A stretch of DNA of 64,000 nucleotides from CAYSSJ01 sp964433675 (lineage in GTDB: Bacteria; Cloacimonadota; Cloacimonadia; Cloacimonadales; TCS61), in contig CAYSSJ010000014.1 in NCBI GenBank assembly GCA_964433675.1, positions 5,938 through 69,937 of the forward strand. Reading direction: 5' to 3'. Below, in pieces: positions 25,262-34,941 of the stretch. Under the pieces are notes generated by a model that was not told where the DNA came from, did not search any database, and saw only the letters and a program-made list of their open reading frames with translations. Both the position numbers and the translations under genes were made by a program. Within the stretch, counting starts at the first letter, position 1, and each line of letters begins with the position of its first letter.

Positions 25262-28038
25262 AAGAAATTATCGCAGAGCTGAAAGAAGAAGCTCTTTTCA
25301 TCGAAGCACTGAACTGCGAATCAGAAAGCGTAGTATCCGGTATCTATACTGACTCCAGAAAAGTTACGCCAAATAGTATGTTTGTCTGCATAAAAGGTTT
25401 TCAGGCTGATGGTCACCAATATATCCCGCAAGCTGTGCAAAAAGGCTGTTCTCTAATTGTAGCGGGAAAGCATATCGATACCGATATCGCTACCATCAGA
25501 GTAAACAACACCAGAAAGGCAGCTGCCGTTTTAGCCAGATTGTTTTATCAAGACCCGAGCAATGATTTCACTCTGATCGGCGTTACTGGAACAAATGGCA
25601 AGACTACTATTACACAACTGATTCAACTTATTATCCGCCAAGCCGGCTATGATTGTGCTACTATCGGAACGTTGGGTTATACTATCAACGACAAAACTTA
25701 TCGAATAGATAGAACTACTCCCGATATTGTGGAGCTAAACTCCATATTAGCTGAATTTAAAAAACGCAAGATTCCTTTCGTCATAATGGAAGTCTCCTCT
25801 CATGCACTTACTTTGGATCGGGTTTATGGATTGAAGTTTGACTATGCAATTTTTACAAACCTATCCCACGATCATCTTGATTTTCACAAATCAATGCAGG
25901 AATATGGTAACGCAAAAAGCCTACTCTTTAACTATCTGGAGCAAAACAATGGCACTGCTATCATAAACTGTGATGATGAGTATGGTAAAAAGATACGACA
26001 TATGATAAGTTGTCCGACTATCGGCATCTCGTTCTCAACAGCTGAGGTAGTGATTGATAATATCCAAACTGATTTTGGATTTAGTGAGTTCGATCTAAAA
26101 CAGGAGAATTATGCGAGACATTTCAAAACTCAATTAATCGGTAGGCACAATATATTCAATGTGACTGCTGCGATAGTGACAATCAGAAATCTTCTTCCTG
26201 ATATGAAGCCGGAGACCATCGCGAAATATTTGGAGCAAATAAAACCGATCGACGGGCGTTTATCGAAGGTAGAAAACTATCGAAACATCGGTATCTACAT
26301 AGATTATGCCCATACTCCGCATGCCCTTGAGAATGTACTTTCGACTCTGAATACACTAAAAAAACGACGACTGATCTCTCTGTTCGGAGCCGGTGGCAAC
26401 AGGGACAGAGGTAAACGTCCCAAAATGATGAAAGCTGCGCTCGAATATTCCGATCTGATTATCATTACAAACGACAACCCGCGTCATGAAGATCCTGCCA
26501 AAATCATAGCCGATATCTTAGATAAGCAAAGTATAGATAAACCATATTGGATAATACGTGATCGTAAATTGGCAATCCGAACGGCTATCAGACTGGCATG
26601 TGAGGAGGATATACTTCTTATTGCCGGCAAAGGACATGAGAAATATCAAGAGATCGGCGACAATAAATTACCGTTTAACGATGCGGAAATCGCAGAGGAT
26701 GAATTAGCAGAAAAAGACTCTCCGAATCGGACAAATCTCGATATCCCGTTGGATCTGCTTATGGTAAAAACTCTTTTTTGCAAAGATATAGCCCACTGTA
26801 AGGAGCGATATTTTACCGAAATATCGACCGATTCACGCACCATTGGTGAAAATGCTTTATTCATTGCTATCGAAGGCGAAAACTATGACGGACACAATTT
26901 TGTTAGAGATATCTTGAAACATGAGAACTGCCATGCTATAGTCCACAAAGAAATATCAAATTATTCTCAAAATACTATAAAAGTAGATAATACAATATCC
27001 GCTTTAGGTAAACTCGCCAACAGTTATAGAAAGCTGTTTGATATACCGATTATCGGCATTACAGGTAGTGTGGGGAAATCGACTACGAAAGAGTTTGTTT
27101 ACAATATTTTCTCTCAATTAGCTCCTACTATGAAAACTCATGCTAATGAGAACAACTTGATCGGAGTGCCTCAAACACTCTTGCGTTTGGATCATACACA
27201 TCGTTATGCAGTTGTGGAATTGGGCTCCAACCAACCGGGTGAAATACGACAGATGGCTAAGATCTCCGCTCCGACTATCGGCATCATAACAGCAGTGTCC
27301 GCTTCGCATCTGGAATTTTTGGGAGACATCCAAGGAGTTTACAGAGAAAAAATCGCTCTCTTCGATGCTGACCCGAAGCTAAGATTTGTGCATGGAGATA
27401 ATAAACTTCTGCAGAGCCTAAATGCCTTGCAAGTTGGATATTCAAGCAAGTGCGATTATAGGATAAGAAATGTTCAGATATCAGAAGATAGTTGTAGTTT
27501 CGAACTTAATGATAATAAATACAACATCCCTACACCCTTCGACACCTTCATAATCAATGCAGCATTTGCAATTGCTTTGGCTACCGAGATGAATGTGCCC
27601 TCCGAAATAATCCAAAATGGGCTGAACCGTAAACTGGAAATCAAGAACCGAATGCAGATCATCAATGCCGGCACATATACTATCCTCAATGATTGTTACA
27701 ATGCCAATCCGGATTCCATGAAAGCTGCTATCGGTTTTTGGAGCCGTTTCCAACCTCACAGACCACATGTAGCGATCTTGGGAGACATGCTCGAATTAGG
27801 AGCATTGACAGAAAAATTGCATCGAGATATTTGGAAATGTTTGAAGAATAAAAAGTATGAATATGTGGTAGGTGTAGGTGAATATGCCAAAGAATATCAA
27901 GCGGATAAGCATTTTGCAGATGTTGATGCTCTTATCGCATCGCAAATACATCAGTCTTTGCCGGATAATGCGGTTGTACTCATCAAAGCCTCTCGCGGTA
28001 TCATGCTGGAAAAAATTGTTGAAAGGTTAATAGTATGA
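25240..28038 (+). CDS. murEF: MurE-MurF fusion: two successive Mur ligases in one polypeptide
   Basis: 932 residues, about the sum of MurE and MurF. Residues about 1-485 are MurE: TDSRKVTPNSMFVCIKG, P-loop GVTGTNGKTT (about 113), and DNPR at about 412, the signature for adding meso-diaminopimelate. Residues about 495-932 are MurF: TDSRTIGENALFIAIEGENY, P-loop GITGSVGKSTTK (about 605), ELGSNQPGEI and NDCYNANPDSMKAAI. There is no stop, start or frame change at the junction (about 26.7 kb). One chain thus adds meso-DAP and then D-Ala-D-Ala to the UDP-MurNAc peptide. Confidence 0.95.
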   Translation: MLCKSKIKEIIAELKEEALFIEALNCESESVVSGIYTDSRKVTPNSMFVCIKGFQADGHQYIPQAVQKGCSLIVAGKHIDTDIATIRVNNTRKAAAVLARLFYQDPSNDFTLIGVTGTNGKTTITQLIQLIIRQAGYDCATIGTLGYTINDKTYRIDRTTPDIVELNSILAEFKKRKIPFVIMEVSSHALTLDRVYGLKFDYAIFTNLSHDHLDFHKSMQEYGNAKSLLFNYLEQNNGTAIINCDDEYGKKIRHMISCPTIGISFSTAEVVIDNIQTDFGFSEFDLKQENYARHFKTQLIGRHNIFNVTAAIVTIRNLLPDMKPETIAKYLEQIKPIDGRLSKVENYRNIGIYIDYAHTPHALENVLSTLNTLKKRRLISLFGAGGNRDRGKRPKMMKAALEYSDLIIITNDNPRHEDPAKIIADILDKQSIDKPYWIIRDRKLAIRTAIRLACEEDILLIAGKGHEKYQEIGDNKLPFNDAEIAEDELAEKDSPNRTNLDIPLDLLMVKTLFCKDIAHCKERYFTEISTDSRTIGENALFIAIEGENYDGHNFVRDILKHENCHAIVHKEISNYSQNTIKVDNTISALGKLANSYRKLFDIPIIGITGSVGKSTTKEFVYNIFSQLAPTMKTHANENNLIGVPQTLLRLDHTHRYAVVELGSNQPGEIRQMAKISAPTIGIITAVSASHLEFLGDIQGVYREKIALFDADPKLRFVHGDNKLLQSLNALQVGYSSKCDYRIRNVQISEDSCSFELNDNKYNIPTPFDTFIINAAFAIALATEMNVPSEIIQNGLNRKLEIKNRMQIINAGTYTILNDCYNANPDSMKAAIGFWSRFQPHRPHVAILGDMLELGALTEKLHRDIWKCLKNKKYEYVVGVGEYAKEYQADKHFADVDALIASQIHQSLPDNAVVLIKASRGIMLEKIVERLIV

Positions 28039-29159
28039 TCTATCATTTATTGATGCCACTAATAAACACCGAAATCTTCGGTTACAATATCTTCAATGTT
28101 GTACAGTACATCACCTTCCGGGCTATTGCTGCTTTTATCACAGCACTTGCCTTCGCTCTATTGATGGGACCAAAGATCATCCGTATGTTAAAAAAATATC
28201 AAGCTGTGGAGACAATCAACGAATATGTGCCTAAATCTCATAGAACAAAAGCGGGTACTCCGACAATGGGTGGACTGATAGTCTTATGCGGACTCTTGCT
28301 TTCTTCTTTGCTATGGAACAATTTGATCAACAATTATGTACTGATCATGCTTCTCACTACTGTATGGTTAGGTGGTATCGGCTTTCTGGATGATTATCTG
28401 AAGAATATCCGGCATGTAAAACTGGGACTGATAGCCAAGTATAAGCTCTTAGCACAGATCACTTTGGGTTTACTGATCGCTTTGTTTCTCTTTATGAGCA
28501 ATAGTGATCCTATGCATCTCCGGCATATCACTAGTCTCAGCCTCCCCTTTTTCAAAGATACAGCCATATATCTTGGTTATTTCTTTATTCCTTTTGTTGT
28601 TTTTATGATAGTAGGAACTTCCAATGCAGTCAATCTTACTGATGGTCTGGACGGCTTAGCATCTGGAACAGTTGCTCTCACTGCCTTTGCCCTCGGTGTG
28701 ATGGCATATATCAAAGGGCATTTCCATATCGCTGACTATCTGAATCTCGAGTTTATTTCGAATGCGGGAGAATTGACCATTTTCATAGCGGCATTAATGG
28801 GTACTATTCTCGGCTTTCTATGGTATAATATCAAACCGGCTCAGATATTTCTGGGAGACACCGGCTCGCTTGCTCTCGGCGGGATCTTGGCAGTTTTGGC
28901 ACTGTTACTTAGAGAAGAGATCTTTTTTGCAATAGTTGGTGGAGTATTTGTGTGGGAGACTTTATCTACCATCATTCAGAGATATTATTTCAAATATACC
29001 AGAAAAAGAACAGGAGTGGGGAAACGGGTATTCTTATGTGCTCCGGTTCATCATCATTACGAGCTGAAAGGATTTTCCGAAGAGAAGATAGTGATTCGTT
29101 TTTGGATTATCACAGCTTTGCTGGTTGCGATAGGTCTGGCAACGATCAAATTACGGTAG
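28035..29159 (+). CDS. mraY: Phospho-N-acetylmuramoyl-pentapeptide transferase
   Basis: Makes lipid I at the inner membrane. 374 residues with about ten helices. TKAGTPTMGGLIVL, LDDYLKN, NAVNLTDGLDGLASG and FLGDTGSLALGG are the catalytic loop motifs, and PVHHHYELKG near the end is MraY-specific. The start overlaps the preceding stop (ATGA). Confidence 0.97.
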   Translation: MIYHLLMPLINTEIFGYNIFNVVQYITFRAIAAFITALAFALLMGPKIIRMLKKYQAVETINEYVPKSHRTKAGTPTMGGLIVLCGLLLSSLLWNNLINNYVLIMLLTTVWLGGIGFLDDYLKNIRHVKLGLIAKYKLLAQITLGLLIALFLFMSNSDPMHLRHITSLSLPFFKDTAIYLGYFFIPFVVFMIVGTSNAVNLTDGLDGLASGTVALTAFALGVMAYIKGHFHIADYLNLEFISNAGELTIFIAALMGTILGFLWYNIKPAQIFLGDTGSLALGGILAVLALLLREEIFFAIVGGVFVWETLSTIIQRYYFKYTRKRTGVGKRVFLCAPVHHHYELKGFSEEKIVIRFWIITALLVAIGLATIKLR

Positions 29160-29165
29160 AGTGTT

Positions 29166-30500
29166 ATGGAAATTAAGGGGAAAAGCTTTGGAATCATCGG
29201 AATGGCACGCAGCGGTCTGGCGGCAGCGAAAAAAATCCGTCAGTGTGGTGGCGTAGCCTATCTTAGTGATAACGCCAAGCAAGATAATATCCCCTCAGCG
29301 AAGGAAATTTTACGAGAATATGATTGTGAATTCGGAGGTCACAGCGAAAGATTATTGCAAAATGATATGCTGATCGTCAGCCCCGGCGTTCCTTTATCTA
29401 TTCCTATCATACAAAAAGCCTTCCGAAAGAAAATGTCGGTTATCAGTGAGATCGAGTTTGGATATAGGATAAAGCATCCCGAAAGTAGAATAATAGCAGT
29501 AAGCGGCTCAAACGGTAAAAGTACCACAGTGAGTCTTATCCATCATATTTTGGCATCTTCCGGCAGAAAATCGATCTTAGCCGGTAATATTGGCAACCCC
29601 CTTTCTTCCTATCCGATAGAAAAAAGCGGAATCGAATATATAGTCTTGGAGCTCAGCAGTTTCCAGCTCGAGCTGATCGAGCAGTTTCATGCCGAAATTG
29701 CTATCTTGCTGAATATAACACCCGATCATATGGATAGATATGATAATTTCGCTGCCTATAGAAAAGCCAAATTCAATATTTTTATAAATCAAACGGATAA
29801 TGATCTGGCTATTTTGAATGCCGATGATCCCTCCATAAAAGATAATATGCCTCAGCTCAAATCTCGTATTCGTCTTTTCTCATCGGAAAGAAAAGCTGAT
29901 TGCTATTGGGACAATAATCGATTGATCTGCGGAGTGAGTAGTTATAGTATAGAAAACACCAATCTGCGTGGCAGACATAATTTTGCCAATATGATGGCAG
30001 CCATTTTGACCGCCGAGGAATTGGATGTATCTCATGCTGCCATACAGCAAGCGATAGAATCATTCAAACCTCTACCCCACAGGTTAGAGTATTTGGAGAC
30101 GATCAAAGGTGTGAAATTTTACAACGATTCCAAAGCTACAAATACGGAATCTGTTAAACAAGCGTTAAGAGCATTTGATACTCCCATTAGAATTATCATG
30201 GGTGGAGCTGGTAAAGGTGAGGATTATTCTGCTTTGAATCCACTATTAGCCGACCATGCCAAGAAAATATATCTTTACGGTGAAAGTCAGGATGAGATGG
30301 CTCGCTCTTTTCCGATAGAGATAGCTCGAGAGAAGTTCGTGTCTTTCAAATCAGCTATCAGAAAAGCATTCCAAGATTCAGAAGCCAGAGATTGTATAGT
30401 ACTCTCTCCCGCTGCCACGAGTTTTGATCTTTTTAAGAATTATGAACATCGAGGTGAAGTTTTCAGACAGATAGTTATGGAGCTGAAAAATGAATCGTAA
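29166..30500 (+). CDS. murD: UDP-N-acetylmuramoylalanine--D-glutamate ligase
   Basis: 444 residues. N-terminal Rossmann-like region (GIIGMARSGLAAAK), P-loop SGSNGKSTT (about 117), LELSSFQLE, NITPDHMDRY and the C-terminal NDSKATNTES and SPAATSFDLFKNYEHRG are all MurD marks. Overlaps ftsW by 11 bases. Confidence 0.97.
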   Translation: MEIKGKSFGIIGMARSGLAAAKKIRQCGGVAYLSDNAKQDNIPSAKEILREYDCEFGGHSERLLQNDMLIVSPGVPLSIPIIQKAFRKKMSVISEIEFGYRIKHPESRIIAVSGSNGKSTTVSLIHHILASSGRKSILAGNIGNPLSSYPIEKSGIEYIVLELSSFQLELIEQFHAEIAILLNITPDHMDRYDNFAAYRKAKFNIFINQTDNDLAILNADDPSIKDNMPQLKSRIRLFSSERKADCYWDNNRLICGVSSYSIENTNLRGRHNFANMMAAILTAEELDVSHAAIQQAIESFKPLPHRLEYLETIKGVKFYNDSKATNTESVKQALRAFDTPIRIIMGGAGKGEDYSALNPLLADHAKKIYLYGESQDEMARSFPIEIAREKFVSFKSAIRKAFQDSEARDCIVLSPAATSFDLFKNYEHRGEVFRQIVMELKNES

Positions 30501-31626
30501 ATCATACCTTGTATATTACGATCATTACATCCTGTTCATTTTTTTCTTCCTGATTCTAATCGGACTCTATATGCAACTCAACATCAGTTCTATCAGAACC
30601 GATATGTCTTTTTTTTATCGTCAGTTTGTCTGGTTTCTGCTCTCAGGGATATTCTTATGGATCGGTTTCAAACTAATCAATCTGGAGAAATTGAGACGAT
30701 ATAACATTCTGTTTATTTTAGGCACATTAACACTATTGATACTTGTATTGCTAATCGGAGACACAGTAAAAGGAGCAACCAGAAGTATCAGCATTCTCGG
30801 CATAAACTTCCAGCCCACTTTGATTGCTCGGCTAATACTACTTATCTATTGTGCGCATATTTTAGACAAAAAAAAGGATTATATCGAAAATTCGCATCCC
30901 AAACAATTTCTTACAAATTTCTTTCCAATCATCTTCATAGCAGCCTTGTTTTATATTCTCATCCTTATCCAGAAGCATTTTACACCTCTAATAATCTCCG
31001 TTTTGACGATCATCTCACTACTCTATCTGGTTAGGATCAAACTGACCTCCATTCTCACTTTATTTTTCATAGCATTGGTTTTTATAACTCTCGTTATTCA
31101 ATTTGGACCTCAATACAGAAGTGAGCGGATGGATATATATGCACAGTATTCTCTTCCCTATCGAATACTTGGAACCGCTAGTGAATATGAAGGTGAGAAG
31201 GATTATCAGGTACGCGAGAGTTTGATTGCACTCTCTAGTGGTAAGATGTTTGGCACATCTCCGGCGCGCGGAATTGGGAAACACTATTTTTTACCGGAAG
31301 CAAAAACTGATTATATCTTTGCTATTATCGGAGAGGAATTTGGTTTCTTAGGTGCTCTGCTTATCATTTTCCTCTTTTGTTTTCTATTTTTCAGGACTAT
31401 CATTTCATCTTCCAAACAGTCCTCATTGTTTTATAAATTAACCGGCTATGGTTTGGGGATGAACATCTTTTTCAATGCAATGATCAATATTGGTGTGGCT
31501 ATTTCTGTTCTCCCCTCCACAGGTGTAACTTTACCATTTATCAGTTATGGAGGTACTTCTCTATTGATCAATTCATTTAGTATCGGATTGTTATTGAATG
31601 TAACAGCCGAAAGAAGGACAATATGA
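30490..31626 (+). CDS. ftsW: Septal peptidoglycan polymerase FtsW (SEDS family)
   Basis: 378 residues with ten or so helices. KGATRSISILGINFQPT, YQVRESLIALSSGKMFG with GIGKHYFLPEAKTDYIFAIIGEE, and the C-terminal STGVTLPFISYGGTS are SEDS signatures. Together with FtsI it forms the septal glycan synthase. Its stop overlaps the murG start. Confidence 0.95.
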   Translation: MNRKSYLVYYDHYILFIFFFLILIGLYMQLNISSIRTDMSFFYRQFVWFLLSGIFLWIGFKLINLEKLRRYNILFILGTLTLLILVLLIGDTVKGATRSISILGINFQPTLIARLILLIYCAHILDKKKDYIENSHPKQFLTNFFPIIFIAALFYILILIQKHFTPLIISVLTIISLLYLVRIKLTSILTLFFIALVFITLVIQFGPQYRSERMDIYAQYSLPYRILGTASEYEGEKDYQVRESLIALSSGKMFGTSPARGIGKHYFLPEAKTDYIFAIIGEEFGFLGALLIIFLFCFLFFRTIISSSKQSSLFYKLTGYGLGMNIFFNAMINIGVAISVLPSTGVTLPFISYGGTSLLINSFSIGLLLNVTAERRTI

Positions 31627-32693
31627 AAATAGCGATAGCAGCAGGTGGAACCGGAGGGCACATATTACCCGCAATAGCAATAGCTAAGCAGTTAATAAAT
31701 AATGATCTTGAAGTGCTCTTTATCGGTAATAAGCATAGTATGGAAGAAAAAATAGCCTCCGAACATGAAATCGCATTTGCCGCCATTGATGTTCAGAAAC
31801 TCTATCGCTATTTCACATTTTCCCACTTTAAGTTCATTCCCAAATTGATCAGGAGCATCATCCGTGCACGCCGTTTGTTGAAACAGCACAATTGTGATGC
31901 CTTTATCGGTGTTGGAGGATTCGTCAGTGCACCGGTTGGATGGGCAGCATCACTTCTGAAGTTACCGATCTATCTGCACGAACAAAATAGCTATCCGGGT
32001 CTAACCACCCGCATTCTAAGCAAGAAAGCACGTTTAATATTTTTGGGAAATGAACAAGCAAAGCAATATCTGCAGCAGTGTAAGACAATTCTCAGTGGCA
32101 ATCCGGTAAACCCATCTTTAGCAGAAAAGACCCATAAACTCGAGTATGAGAAGTTTGGCTTGAGCCGAGATAAGTTTCATCTGCTTGTCCAAGGTGGCAG
32201 CCAAGGATCCACAGCGCTCAATAATGCAATTCTACCTATCGTGGATGATCTTTTGGCAGAGGGGATAGAGCTGATCTGGCAGGTTGGAAATCGTCAGTAT
32301 GATGAAATCACCTCTAAGCTTGGAGAAAAAAAGGAAATATATTGTTTTACATTTTCGAATGAGATGGGGATGCTTTATAGTTCTGTCGATATGGCGGTAT
32401 CGAGAGGTGGTGCCCTTACTCTCGCCGAACTGGAGACGAAGAAAATACCTGCCTTGATCGTTCCTTTACCCCATGCTGCCGGTAATCATCAATATCACAA
32501 TGCCAAAGAGGCACAGAAAAAAGGATGGGCGCAGATCTTGCTTCAAAAAGATCTACTACCGCAGAATTTAAAAGCTAAGATTTTGAATATGAAAGCTAAG
32601 CTACAGGAGTACAAATTTGATATTTCCATCCACGAAACTGCAGCTCAGAATATTGTAGATAGAATAATGGAGGATATAGAGAAATTATGTTAG
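31623..32693 (+). CDS. murG: UDP-N-acetylglucosamine transferase MurG
   Basis: Adds GlcNAc to lipid I to give lipid II. 356 residues. GGTGGHILPAIAIAKQL at the N-terminus, GVGGFVSAPVGWAA, HEQNSYPGLTTRIL, and the UDP-site segment VQGGSQGSTALN plus SRGGALTLAEL are typical. Overlaps murC by seven bases. Confidence 0.97.
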   Translation: MKIAIAAGGTGGHILPAIAIAKQLINNDLEVLFIGNKHSMEEKIASEHEIAFAAIDVQKLYRYFTFSHFKFIPKLIRSIIRARRLLKQHNCDAFIGVGGFVSAPVGWAASLLKLPIYLHEQNSYPGLTTRILSKKARLIFLGNEQAKQYLQQCKTILSGNPVNPSLAEKTHKLEYEKFGLSRDKFHLLVQGGSQGSTALNNAILPIVDDLLAEGIELIWQVGNRQYDEITSKLGEKKEIYCFTFSNEMGMLYSSVDMAVSRGGALTLAELETKKIPALIVPLPHAAGNHQYHNAKEAQKKGWAQILLQKDLLPQNLKAKILNMKAKLQEYKFDISIHETAAQNIVDRIMEDIEKLC

Positions 32694-34063
32694 GTAAAAC
32701 TAAGAGAATACATTTTATCGGTATCGGAGGTATCGGAATGAGCGGGATAGCAGAATTGCTTTACAATCAGGGTTTTATCATCACCGGCTCCGATATGCAA
32801 CCTTCGGCTACCACCAAACAATTGGAAACACTCGGCATTGAAATCTCTTATCGACATGATCCTGCCAACATTCAAGGTAGCGATGTGATCGTGCGATCTT
32901 CAGCTATACAAAACGATAATGTAGAAGTTTTGGCAGCTATGGAACAGAAAATTCCCGTGATTCGACGCGCTGAGATGTTAGCAGAGATCATGAGGATGAG
33001 TTATGGAATCGGAATTGCCGGTACTCATGGCAAGACGACTACCACTTCCATGGTCGGGATGATCCTTTCTGAAGCTAATATGGAACCGACTGTTATCGTT
33101 GGTGGTGTGGTAAAGAATTATAGTTCGAACAACCTACTCGGCTCCGGTCAATATATCGTAGTAGAAGCGGACGAATTCGACCGCTCATTTCTCTCCCTGA
33201 CCCCGATCATCGCCGGGATCACCAATATCGAAGCCGATCATCTGGATTGCTATGAGGATTTGGATTCAGTCAAACGAGCTTTTGTAGAATATGCAAATAA
33301 AGTGCCCTTTTTCGGTGCGGTTATCTGCTGTTTGGATGATCATGGCGTTCAATCTATCTTACCATTGATAAACAAGAAAATTATCACCTATGGTATGTCT
33401 AAACAAGCATCGGTTCGAGCCGATAATATCGAAATGAAAGATTTCAAAGCCAAATACAAATTGATAATTAATGGTAAAGATTCGGGAGAAATAGAGTTGA
33501 ACGTAACCGGCAATCATAATATCAAGAATTCATTGTTGGCAGTAGCACTCGGTTTGGAGTTGGATATCCCGATCACTACTCTCCAGGTCGGACTGAAAAA
33601 ATTCAAAGGTGTGTTCCGACGATTTGAATACAAAGGAAAAATCAATAACATAGATGTTTACGACGATTATGCGCATCATCCTACCGAAATCGAAGCAACA
33701 CTTACCGGGATCAAAGACAACACGGATAGACGGATAGTAGCTGTTTTCCAACCTCACCTCTACTCTCGCACCCGTGATTTTTATGATGATTTCGGACGCT
33801 CCTTTTTCCAATCTGACGTGCTATTGGTTACTCCGATCTATCCGGCCAGAGAGAAACCGATTCCCTCCATAAACGGACAGTTGATAGCCAACGCTGCCAT
33901 CCAACATGGTCACCAATGTGTCCACTATATAGAAAAAAATGAGGAAATCGTTCCTACGTTATCTTCATTAGTCAAACCGGGAGACTTAGTCATAACTATC
34001 GGTGCGGGAGATATTTATAAATATGGCGAAATTTTTTTGGCAAAAAGGGAAAAAAATGTTTGA
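32687..34063 (+). CDS. murC: UDP-N-acetylmuramate--L-alanine ligase
   Basis: 458 residues. IHFIGIGGIGMSGIAELL, P-loop GTHGKTTTTSM (about 110), EADEFDRSFLSL, DDYAHHPTEIEATL and the final GAGDIYKYGE match MurC. murB and ddl, which usually follow here, are missing; a 125-bp gap and then ftsQ follow instead. Confidence 0.97.
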   Translation: MLGKTKRIHFIGIGGIGMSGIAELLYNQGFIITGSDMQPSATTKQLETLGIEISYRHDPANIQGSDVIVRSSAIQNDNVEVLAAMEQKIPVIRRAEMLAEIMRMSYGIGIAGTHGKTTTTSMVGMILSEANMEPTVIVGGVVKNYSSNNLLGSGQYIVVEADEFDRSFLSLTPIIAGITNIEADHLDCYEDLDSVKRAFVEYANKVPFFGAVICCLDDHGVQSILPLINKKIITYGMSKQASVRADNIEMKDFKAKYKLIINGKDSGEIELNVTGNHNIKNSLLAVALGLELDIPITTLQVGLKKFKGVFRRFEYKGKINNIDVYDDYAHHPTEIEATLTGIKDNTDRRIVAVFQPHLYSRTRDFYDDFGRSFFQSDVLLVTPIYPAREKPIPSINGQLIANAAIQHGHQCVHYIEKNEEIVPTLSSLVKPGDLVITIGAGDIYKYGEIFLAKREKNV

Positions 34064-34188
34064 CAGCAAAACGCTAAAACTAATTAATATAATCAGTTCT
34101 CGTTCTTATGATATAAGTGCAGAAAACAGCTTTGAGAATCATAAATATCTGTATCATAAGATGATAATAAATAGGTAAGAGAGGTAAG

Positions 34189-34941
34189 ATGGGTAAAAAA
34201 AGACGCGGAACCAGTAGATATTTCTTTGCTTTCTTTGGCATTATAATCATTCTGATAGGATTGTATGCCGGTTTGCGTTTTGTTTTCGCCCACTGGGAAT
34301 TATTCACCGTCTCAAACATAGAGATAGAGGGTACGGTAAATATCGAAGAAGATTTCATTATGACTATGAGCAGAGAGTTTATCGGACAGAATCTTTTTTC
34401 CATATCTCAAGATGATATAGACAAACGATTGCACAACATTGTGCGCATAAAAAATGCTAAACTATCGCGCAAATTGCCGGGCACACTAAAGCTTTCGGTG
34501 ACCGAACGCAGAGGCAAGTTTTATATCAAAGCAGATAATGGGTCTTTATATCCGATAGATGAGGAGCAAATTATATTAGATAATGCCAATTTCTATTTGA
34601 ATGAAACCGGTCCTATCATTTCTACCACTATTCCGGAAGAACAGATATCTATCGGCAAAACTCCACAAGATCCATTCGTAGATTTGGTATATGATATATT
34701 TTCCACCATAGACAATTTGGATAACACATTTATAGAGACGATCTCTGAGATCTACCAAAAAGATGGTGATATCTGTTTGGTGGAGAACAACAGTGGTTAT
34801 CGTGTTATGTTGGAGGACGACAATGTCAAAGAAAAGATAAGACAATATCTATTTTTATCTCGGCAGCGGTTTATAGATCGGGGTTATACAGTAGATCTAA
34901 GATTTTCAAATCAACTGATCATCAGGCGGGAGGACAAATGA
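34189..34941 (+). CDS. ftsQ: Cell division protein FtsQ
   Basis: 250 residues: short cytoplasmic basic tail, one membrane helix (FFAFFGIIIILIGLYAGL), then a POTRA domain (FTVSNIEIEGTVNIEED...LPGTLKLSVTERRG) and the FtsQ beta domain. GAGAGG precedes the ATG. A perfect TTGACA at 34060-34065 and TATAAT at 34088-34093 lie in the gap upstream but 22 bases apart, so an internal promoter is only possible. Confidence 0.92.
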   Translation: MGKKRRGTSRYFFAFFGIIIILIGLYAGLRFVFAHWELFTVSNIEIEGTVNIEEDFIMTMSREFIGQNLFSISQDDIDKRLHNIVRIKNAKLSRKLPGTLKLSVTERRGKFYIKADNGSLYPIDEEQIILDNANFYLNETGPIISTTIPEEQISIGKTPQDPFVDLVYDIFSTIDNLDNTFIETISEIYQKDGDICLVENNSGYRVMLEDDNVKEKIRQYLFLSRQRFIDRGYTVDLRFSNQLIIRREDK

